Origin: an uncultured Chloroflexaceae bacterium | Lineage (GTDB): Bacteria; Chloroflexota; Chloroflexia; Chloroflexales; Chloroflexaceae | Length of the DNA stretch: 11,409 nt | NCBI GenBank assembly: GCA_937141995.1 | Contig: CAKZQX010000061.1 | Span: 1 to 11,409, forward strand | Direction of reading: 5' to 3' | In this document: positions 5,880-11,409 of the stretch, one piece after another | Position numbering within the stretch: the first letter of the stretch is position 1 | How the letters are laid out: each line of letters begins with the position of its first letter | Made by a program: the position numbers and the translations under genes | Notes under the pieces: generated by a model | Told to the model about the DNA's origin: nothing | Database searches by the model: none | The model's input: only the letters and a program-made list of their open reading frames with translations

Positions 5880-5907
5880 TTGAAGCCGGGTAATGTTTGA
5901 TTATACT
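5880..5907 (+). promoter_or_regulatory. Candidate promoter upstream of the NACHT gene
   Basis: TTGAAG (5880-5885), a 16-base spacer and TATACT (5902-5907) form an acceptable sigma-70-type promoter. It would give a leader of about 270 bases before the NACHT start at 6186, with no other gene in between (5866-6185 shows no recognisable coding sequence). Prediction from base pattern only. Confidence 0.3.
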
Positions 5908-6185
5908 TCCTGTATTGTATGAGCAGTATTCGGCATAGGATTAACCACAATCCTTTCCGTGTAATGCTTCGCTCGTGCCGGTATAGCACCTCGGAATAAC
6001 GGGAGCGTTGCGGTGACGGATTGAGAGTAGGGAATTCAGGAATTGGCATGGCACTGCTCGAAGATAATCTGAACTGAATCCGTCGCCCGGCACCCTATCA
6101 GCATCCTGCCGATGCATCACCTTGTCACCCATATGCATGACCGTGTAGAATAATGCGCAGAGCGACGAATCATAAGGGCAAGATA

Positions 6186-9100
6186 ATGTCACAGCGACCA
6201 CCTGCAACAACCGACATATTGCTTCATCTGCTCGATACCCGGTTTGATATGGATGAGTTACGCGGGTTCTGTGTAGACCTAAACGTTGATTTTGATAACG
6301 TGCCGGGTAGCAGGAAAATAGATAAAGCCCGCGAACTTATTGCCTACCTCGAACGACGCCGGCGTCTCTCCGACCTGATTCATGTGGGCAAAAAAGTACG
6401 CCCGGATATTCCCTGGGAATCGGCTGAAAATGAGATGCAATCGGCGCGAACTGCCCCACCACCACCCTCTGCGGCGGGACCGTTCGTTTCCTCGGCGGAG
6501 CGAAATATGGCGCTGCTGATTTTCGCTATGATATCGGCGAGTCTATTTGTGGCTTTCTTTTCCCAGATTATGCAAAACCCATGGTATGCCCTGCTCTTTG
6601 GTGGGATAGTTCTGGCTGTCGGATTTATCATCAGCATATGGACAAAACTTACGCCTGCCTGGACAGAACAGCTAGCTGCGCAGTTGAATCGCATAATCCG
6701 CTTCTCGGGCTATCACCAGCGCTATCTGCAGCACCTGGTGTACCAGCATCGTTTCTTCGATGTCAAGGGGCTAACGACCCAGGGACCATACAACTTAAAG
6801 CTGGAACAGGTTTTTGTCGATCTAAGTCTTGCGCCACGTCCCTACTATGCGGCCTCGGCCAATCCGATTGAAACCATGCCAAAGCATCTGCGTACCGGCC
6901 GCCATGCCATCTGGGATTACCTGACGGTCAAACCGATGGGCAACCGTCATCTGGCAATTATTGGCGCACCCGGTAGCGGTAAAACCACGCTGCTCAAGCA
7001 TATTACCCTGAACCTGGCGGGTTCCGGGGATAAACGACAGCGTGGCGGACTGGATAAACTGCCGATTTTGCTCTTTTTACGGAACGTGGCTCCAGCCATT
7101 AAAGAGAACCCGGGCCTCTCGCTGGTTCAGGCATTGCGTGACCGGTTGGTGAAGTTAGAGGGTCCGCATCCGCCACCCGGATGGTTTACGCGCCAACTGG
7201 CACGCGGCGCATGTCTGGTCATGTTTGATGGCCTGGACGAAGTGGCTGATCCGGCGGTTCGCCGACAGGTTGTTGCCTGGGTTGAGCGCCAGATGCGGGC
7301 CTACGGTCAGAACCAGTTTATTGTCACCTCCCGTCCGGCGGGGTATCGCGACAACCCGCCGGCGGAGGTAACGGTATTGAACATCGATAACTTCTCAGCG
7401 GAGCAGGTTGCGCACTTCATCCACAACTGGTACCTGGCAAATGAAATCATGAGTTCCCAGCAGGATGATCCCGGCGTGCGGATGGATGCCCGCCGTGGTG
7501 CGCAGGATCTGCTCCATCGTCTGGCACATGCGCCGGCCCTGGCAGATCTGGCCGTTAATCCGCTGTTATTGACGATGATTGCCAATGTCCATCGCTACCG
7601 TAGTACACTCCCCGGCCGGCGGGTAGAACTCTATGCCGAGATCTGCGAAGTCTTCCTGGGCAAACTGCGCCAGGCGCGTGGTGTCCAGGAGATGATTGAC
7701 CTGACCCCCGCGCAGAAGCAGAGTGTGCTGCAATCCCTGGCCTACGCGATGATGTGCCGCCGGCAGCGCGAGATTGCCTTAGCGGAAGCCCTCGACATTA
7801 TTGCGCATCCCCTGTTGCTGGTACAAAAGGACTTATCAGGCCGGCGATTTCTACAACATATTGAAGATGGCAGCGGGCTGCTGCTCGAACATGAACCCAA
7901 CGTCTATAGTTTCGCCCATCTGACCTTCCAGGAATATCTGGCCGCTGTGCATATTCGCGAGCATCATCTGGAACATGAACTGGTGGCGGATCTGGAGGCC
8001 AGTTGGTGGCATGAAACCATCCGATTGTATGCGGCTCAGACCGATGCCTCACCCATTATTGCAGCCTGTCTCGATAGCTCGAAGCCTTCCGTGGCAGCCC
8101 TGAGCCTGGCTCTGGATTGCCAGGAAGAAGCCCGGCAACTCCATCCTGATCTGCATACCCGTCTGGAGGCAATCCTGACACGCGATGTTGAGGATGAAGA
8201 CCCGACCCGGCGCAACCTGATTGCCGAAGTACTACTGGCCCGCCGTCTGCGCCGAATGTTGCGTATCGACGATAACCATTTTATGGACACGAACCTGATT
8301 ACCCATGCCGAGTACCAGCTTTTTCTCGATGAACAGCGCGAGCAGGGATACTACCACCAGCCGGACCATTGGCGTGGAGTGCAGTTTCCAGCCGGACAGG
8401 GACGTACGCCCGTTGTTGGTGTGCGTTCTGCGGATGCGCCGGCCTTCTGCGCATGGTTGACCGAACGTGAAGGTGGCGAGTGGGTCTATCGCCTGCCACG
8501 CGATACAGAAATCGACGGCGCGATTGGTCTTCAACATGCCGGCAGTGTGGGATACTGGGTCACGACAGCGACACGCATTCACTTTGTTCACATGGGTATG
8601 GGGCGACCATCAATGACCCGCGAGCGATTGCGCCGGCGTATTGATCAGGATCTTGCGCATCATCCTACCACTGCGCATCCGCGCACTGTTGCTCATGCAA
8701 ATAACTTGAACCCAGGCATTGAAAACCGAGATGCCATCTCGATATCGCGTATTCACGCGATTTTTTACACCCGGGCAATTGACCTGGCTCGGGCAACCTC
8801 TTTCATCATTGACCTCGAAATAACACACACACACGATCTCGCCCGATTTATTGCTCAAATCACGAAAAATGACAGAAACTTTATAGCATCACATAATCTC
8901 TTCGAGATTATTTCCCGTGCGATCAAAATAGATCATGTTCGTACTATTTCGCGCGCTATCGACTCCGTTGATAGCGGTGCTACCACCGAAGCGGCAGATT
9001 TTCTGCATTGGTATGTCCGTATCTCCACGTTGATGATTGTGAATGACCTGCTGAACATTCAGGCACAGCGTCAATCCTGGATAAGTCGCTTTCGCCAGAG

Positions 9101-9248
9101 CGATGAAACCCGGGAACTCCAACGGCTCATCGATGCCTACCTGGATCTCTACGTTGACTTCGCCATCCTGGAGGAACGGGTCGCGGGTACGTTGCCGGCC
9201 GTGGAGGGTATCCGCATCGTGCGCGAACGCATCCGTGAAGAGGCATGA
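6186..9248 (+). CDS. Membrane-anchored NACHT NTPase with adaptor and FGE-like domain (STAND family)
   Basis: I choose ATG 6186, preceded by AAGGG at seven bases, over the upstream frame start at 6153; product 1020 residues. Domain order: an N-terminal helical adaptor (about 8-66: FDMDELRGFCVDLNVDFDNV ... LIAYLERRRRLSDLI) resembling effector-associated or Death-like domains; a Pro-rich linker; two membrane helices (108-128, 133-153); a NACHT ATPase with Walker A GAPGSGKTT (260-268), Walker B LVMFDGLDEV (344-353), sensor TSRPAGY (381-387), NPLLLTMIA (458-466) and the winged-helix end SFAHLTFQEYLAA (575-587); a helical section; a shortened formylglycine-generating-enzyme-like lectin fold (about 697-795: ITHAEYQLFLDE, GVRSADAPAFCAWLTER, VYRLPRDTE, GYWV) lacking the usual catalytic half; and a C-terminal helical region with recurring RAI(D/K) motifs (863-927). 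Such proteins are ATP-driven switches in bacterial conflict and phage defence: the C-terminus senses, the N-terminus recruits an effector with a matching adaptor. Specific target unknown. Confidence 0.88.
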   Translation: MSQRPPATTDILLHLLDTRFDMDELRGFCVDLNVDFDNVPGSRKIDKARELIAYLERRRRLSDLIHVGKKVRPDIPWESAENEMQSARTAPPPPSAAGPFVSSAERNMALLIFAMISASLFVAFFSQIMQNPWYALLFGGIVLAVGFIISIWTKLTPAWTEQLAAQLNRIIRFSGYHQRYLQHLVYQHRFFDVKGLTTQGPYNLKLEQVFVDLSLAPRPYYAASANPIETMPKHLRTGRHAIWDYLTVKPMGNRHLAIIGAPGSGKTTLLKHITLNLAGSGDKRQRGGLDKLPILLFLRNVAPAIKENPGLSLVQALRDRLVKLEGPHPPPGWFTRQLARGACLVMFDGLDEVADPAVRRQVVAWVERQMRAYGQNQFIVTSRPAGYRDNPPAEVTVLNIDNFSAEQVAHFIHNWYLANEIMSSQQDDPGVRMDARRGAQDLLHRLAHAPALADLAVNPLLLTMIANVHRYRSTLPGRRVELYAEICEVFLGKLRQARGVQEMIDLTPAQKQSVLQSLAYAMMCRRQREIALAEALDIIAHPLLLVQKDLSGRRFLQHIEDGSGLLLEHEPNVYSFAHLTFQEYLAAVHIREHHLEHELVADLEASWWHETIRLYAAQTDASPIIAACLDSSKPSVAALSLALDCQEEARQLHPDLHTRLEAILTRDVEDEDPTRRNLIAEVLLARRLRRMLRIDDNHFMDTNLITHAEYQLFLDEQREQGYYHQPDHWRGVQFPAGQGRTPVVGVRSADAPAFCAWLTEREGGEWVYRLPRDTEIDGAIGLQHAGSVGYWVTTATRIHFVHMGMGRPSMTRERLRRRIDQDLAHHPTTAHPRTVAHANNLNPGIENRDAISISRIHAIFYTRAIDLARATSFIIDLEITHTHDLARFIAQITKNDRNFIASHNLFEIISRAIKIDHVRTISRAIDSVDSGATTEAADFLHWYVRISTLMIVNDLLNIQAQRQSWISRFRQSDETRELQRLIDAYLDLYVDFAILEERVAGTLPAVEGIRIVRERIREEA

Positions 9249-9258
9249 CGCATGCGTC
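9247..9258. repeat. 12-bp palindrome overlapping the NACHT stop
   Basis: GACGCATGCGTC is a perfect palindrome that begins inside the TGA stop codon of the NACHT gene. Without a loop or T tract it is not a standard terminator; it could bind a dimeric protein. Confidence 0.35.
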
Positions 9259-9700
9259 CAGGATGCATCTCCCAACCCAACAGTCGCTCGACATACGTCC
9301 TCTGCCCCCTCGCAAGTGGAGACGCTTTCGCCGGATCGCATTGGAATGCGGTCAGTGGGACCGGCAGCCGCTGCCGCTCCAGTGCCGTATGTTCCGCATT
9401 GGGGTGGACTGCGGACGCGCTTCTGCACGTCCCTATCATAAAAAGCCTACACCTGAGCGCTCTGACCCCCCGGCTTGCCATCACAGCGGCATGCGTTCTG
9501 CTGCCGCATTCTACCCGGGTATACAGATAATACCCAGGCGCAGTTGCCACTGCTGCGCTATCTGCCCGAACGCGAAAACATGGCTACGACCATTACTATA
9601 AATGTACCGGAGGCACCTAGCGGATCTTTGCGATGCAAGCCAAAAGGATCAGGCACATTGCCGGGAAACCAATTTCAGGTGCTTTGCAAAGGGCTTAAAC
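9259..9700. other. Intergenic stretch without a supported gene
   Basis: Several overlapping frames are open in both directions, but none has a ribosome site and recognisable domain. One short piece, from ATG 9580, reads MATTITINVPEA, which resembles the start of small Chloroflexota antitoxin-like proteins (TTITLNVPE...), but it loses similarity at once. A six-base hairpin GGGTAT/ATACCC lies at 9517-9535. The stretch looks like decayed sequence. Confidence 0.45.
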
Positions 9701-9703
9701 CAG

Positions 9704-9732
9704 TTGATCTAAGCGGTATAGTGTGCTACAAT
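9704..9732 (+). promoter_or_regulatory. Candidate sigma-70-type promoter
   Basis: TTGATC (9704-9709), an exact 17-base spacer and TACAAT (9727-9732). Just downstream the short inverted repeat CTAGGG-AAAA-CCCTAG (9742-9757) overlaps the expected transcript start, a place where an autoregulating antitoxin could bind. The next supported gene, the Phd-like antitoxin, starts about 325 bp downstream. Confidence 0.5.
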
Positions 9733-10058
9733 GTCAGCATACTAGGGAAAACCCTAGGTTGTCGTTTGGGGTAGTGGAACATCTAACAATCTAAATGTGC
9801 AGATGATCCGCAAAGGAGGTTCGCAAGGCTCCCATTTAACCAGGACTGTTCATGGATTTGTCGGTGATGAGGTACGGTTAGTTTTTCGAGGATGATGAAT
9901 AATGTCTGCGGCGCGATTGGACTCCATGCAGCGGGAAGAAGATAGCGTTTTGCGGCATTGCAAGCAAGTCAGCTCTATAAGCCTGGTCACGGTGTTTCTA
10001 CACCGGGTGGTCTGGTGGCATACGTGGCCTGTTGAAGCCGTTGGCTCTGGAGGAACTC

Positions 10059-10364
10059 ATGGAAAACGCAAAGAAATTTATCGGTGAAGTCGATCTGAAT
10101 GAAGGTGTTGTGCCTATTACCAAGGCCGCTTCTTCGCTTGCCTCGCTGATCAAGCGCTCGCACTCGCATCAGCAGCCGATTGTTGTGACGCAGAAGGGCT
10201 ATCCGACCGGCGTTATTCTCGACGTTGAACTCTTTACGATGCTGCGAGAGAATGCGGAGCGGTATCTGGATACCCTGGATGCAGAGACCCGGGCAGAGCG
10301 CACTGCGATTTTTGATCGCATACCGCAGGCCATTGACACTGGTGAACCGACTGAAGCGGTTTAA
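10059..10364 (+). CDS. Phd/YefM-type antitoxin (prevent-host-death family), orphan
   Basis: I choose ATG 10059 because GGAGG (10049-10053) lies five bases upstream; an upstream TTG in frame lacks this. The 101-residue product has the Phd/YefM fold pattern: VVPITKAASSLASLIKR (strand then helix), PIVVTQKGYPTGVILDVELF (two strands: the V.(T/R).G.P..V.(L/I) core), then a helix TMLRENAERYLDTLDAE, with an acidic tail. In this family the N-terminal half dimerises and binds its own operator, while the C-terminal tail wraps and silences a RelE/ParE-type or Doc-type toxin. No such toxin is encoded downstream in the window; the space up to galT is non-coding. It may be an orphan, may pair with a distant toxin, or the toxin may have been lost. 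Confidence 0.82.
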   Translation: MENAKKFIGEVDLNEGVVPITKAASSLASLIKRSHSHQQPIVVTQKGYPTGVILDVELFTMLRENAERYLDTLDAETRAERTAIFDRIPQAIDTGEPTEAV

Positions 10365-10381
10365 TCGCTGTCACTTTGGGT

Positions 10382-10477
10382 AGTAGCTCCATTCGTTATG
10401 CACACTCCCCAGTCAGGGATACCTGGTCATCCTGTGGAGTAGAGGTACTCCGCTCAGGCGAATGGCTTGGTGCTACT
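10382..10477. other. Potentially structured non-coding segment
   Basis: Long-range complementarity closes the segment: AGTAGC (10382-10387) with GCTACT (10472-10477), and CCATTCG (10389-10395) with CGAATGG (10459-10465). Inside lie two small hairpins: CAGG-GATA-CCTG (10414-10425) and GGAGTA-GAGG-TACTCC (10436-10451). Together they make a three-way-junction-like fold. It could be a small RNA, an RNA leader, or the remains of a palindromic mobile element. I recognise no known RNA family. Confidence 0.4.
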
Positions 10478-10506
10478 TGATGAGACGCCGGCTGGTTATG
10501 GATGCA

Positions 10507-10546
10507 GGCTGCCCACTCGATCCTTTTCAGTGAAAGGTGAGTAGCC
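10507..10546. repeat. Interrupted hairpin between the antitoxin and galT-like genes
   Basis: GGCT...ACTC...CCTTT pairs with AAAGG.GAGTAGCC, forming a stem with small bulges around the loop TCAGTG. It sits between two convergent genes (ends at 10364 and 10593) and might stop transcription in both directions, although a strong T tract is missing. Confidence 0.4.
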
Positions 10547-10592
10547 TGTTTATCCTCCTCTTTTGCCACGCAAATCTACCGGGAATTTCGCG

Positions 10593-11408
10593 CTATATCT
10601 GGACATCGCGCAAAAAGACCGCGCTCGCCTCGGGCAGCGATGGGTTAATATACATGCCACTGCCCATCTCAAACCCGGCGGCCCGGTTGACCCGTGGTAC
10701 CAACGAAACATACCAGTGAAAGTAGACACTGCCGGGTTCTTTTACGGGCCCCGAACGAATAATCATGTTGTAATCCGGGTCCCGCAGACCGACGTAGAGC
10801 TTGCGAACAACTTCCTGTAGCACCTGCGCCAGACTCGTGATCTCTTCCGGTTGGATATCCAGGAAGTTTGCGCTGTGGCGTCGTGGGATAATCCAGATAT
10901 GGAAGGGCGACAGGGCGGCATAGAGCACAAAGGCCACAAAGTGCTCATTCATGGTTATCACCCGTTCGCCCCGCGCCAGTTCATCCTCAAGCATGTAGCA
11001 GAACACACACTGTCCATTGTCGTCAAAATAGCGGCGCGCTTCATCAATGCGCCGACGGATACTGTTGGGGACAACCGGCAACCCGATAATCTGGCAGTGC
11101 GGATGGAGCAGCGATGCCCCGGCACTCTGACCATGGTTTTTGAAATAGATAATCTGCTCAGCCCGATGATCGGTACTGATTTCCTGCCCCCGCTGCTGAA
11201 AAGTTTCCAATACAGATTGGACTTCCTCGGGCAGCATCAATGCCAGGGTCGTGTTGTGCCGGGGATGCTCGACAACAATCTCATGATGGCCGATACCCGC
11301 GATCCGGCGCTGGACACCATCGAAAACGCGGGTAAGCATTCCCTCTTCGGCCAGGGCCGGAAATTTATTGCGCACGACCCGGGTATGCCACGGTCCTTCT
11401 GCCGGAAA
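10593..11408 (-). CDS. galT: Galactose-1-phosphate uridylyltransferase-like protein (3' part)
   Basis: The frame runs off the right edge, so the N-terminus, with the usual first zinc-binding cysteines, is missing; 271 codons plus stop are present. It belongs to the GalT branch of the HIT superfamily, which transfers UMP between UDP-glucose and galactose-1-phosphate in the Leloir pathway, in the cytoplasm. Visible: YFKNHGQSAGASLLHPHCQI, where HPH (11097-11105) contains the nucleophilic histidine; here Cys follows where E. coli has Gly-Gln (HPHGQ), a variant seen in GalT-like proteins of other bacteria. A CVFC motif lies in the second half, followed by the C-terminal HIT-like repeat (HFVAFVLYAALSPFHIWIIP and HSANFLDI). 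Two half-domains as in GalT are therefore present. Activity on other sugar-1-phosphates is possible. Ends at TAG 10593-10595. Confidence 0.85.
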   Translation of the reverse strand, partial: FPAEGPWHTRVVRNKFPALAEEGMLTRVFDGVQRRIAGIGHHEIVVEHPRHNTTLALMLPEEVQSVLETFQQRGQEISTDHRAEQIIYFKNHGQSAGASLLHPHCQIIGLPVVPNSIRRRIDEARRYFDDNGQCVFCYMLEDELARGERVITMNEHFVAFVLYAALSPFHIWIIPRRHSANFLDIQPEEITSLAQVLQEVVRKLYVGLRDPDYNMIIRSGPVKEPGSVYFHWYVSLVPRVNRAAGFEMGSGMYINPSLPEASAVFLRDVQI

Positions 11409-11409
11409 C

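Noticed and set aside
6186..9248. Diversity-generating retroelement target in the NACHT-FGE gene
   Set aside because: No reverse transcriptase, template repeat or accessory gene is visible in the window, and the FGE-like part lies in the middle of the protein, not at its C-terminal end as usual.
8889..9428. 179-codon open frame on the minus strand over the end of the NACHT gene
   Set aside because: Shadow of the NACHT coding frame continuing into decayed sequence; no ribosome site or domain.
9902..10087. 61-codon frame upstream of the antitoxin, with GAGG near its ATG
   Set aside because: It overlaps the antitoxin start in another frame, shows no family resemblance, and contains a mix of Trp and basic residues typical of chance translation.
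10563..10820. 85-codon plus-strand frame over the end of the galT-like gene
   Set aside because: Antisense shadow of the galT-like coding sequence, without a domain.

Overview
The window looks like chromosomal DNA of a GC-rich bacterium, most likely a filamentous phototroph-type Chloroflexota (Chloroflexus/Roseiflexus relatives). That guess rests on the style of the proteins: a NACHT ATPase joined to a formylglycine-generating-enzyme-like domain, XRE and PAS remnants, and many short decayed insertions. It is an inference from protein style, not from a marker gene.

Layout. Positions 56-854 hold a decayed IS1-family element with recognisable inverted ends. A small unknown gene follows on the minus strand (1135-1416), then a perfect 13-bp hairpin and the stump of an XRE regulator (1569-1688). 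A metabolic and envelope block comes next: lrgA and lrgB (holin/antiholin-like membrane pair), a RuvC-like RNase H-fold protein four bases after lrgB, a convergent OsmC peroxiredoxin, and a membrane protein with a TrkA-C domain. From 5430 to 5834 there is a broken PAS-containing sensor gene on the minus strand. The largest gene (6186-9248) encodes a 1020-residue membrane-anchored NACHT protein of the STAND conflict/immunity type. It is followed by about 800 bp with no convincing gene, a candidate promoter, an orphan Phd/YefM-type antitoxin (10059-10364), a stretch able to fold into stems (10382-10546), and the 3' part of a galT-like gene running off the right edge.

A family of small palindromic mobile elements threads through the middle. 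At least three complete copies (2055-2167, 3859-4058, 5328-5413) and two partial ones (4062-about 4200, and an end at 5849-5865) share terminal repeats of the type TACACGAGTTACGCGGT. They sit tightly against gene ends: right after the lrgA stop (splitting lrgA from lrgB), 21 bp upstream of osmC, and 15 bp after the TrkA-C gene. Two of them carry very long perfect hairpins with the same inner core but different outer stems.

The part most likely to represent a less-described system is the NACHT protein. It has an N-terminal adaptor resembling effector-associated/Death-like domains, two membrane helices, a complete NACHT ATPase, a shortened lectin-like FGE module, and an AT-rich, repeat-like C-terminus whose composition differs sharply from the rest of the gene. 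No effector is encoded beside it, so its partner would have to be elsewhere.
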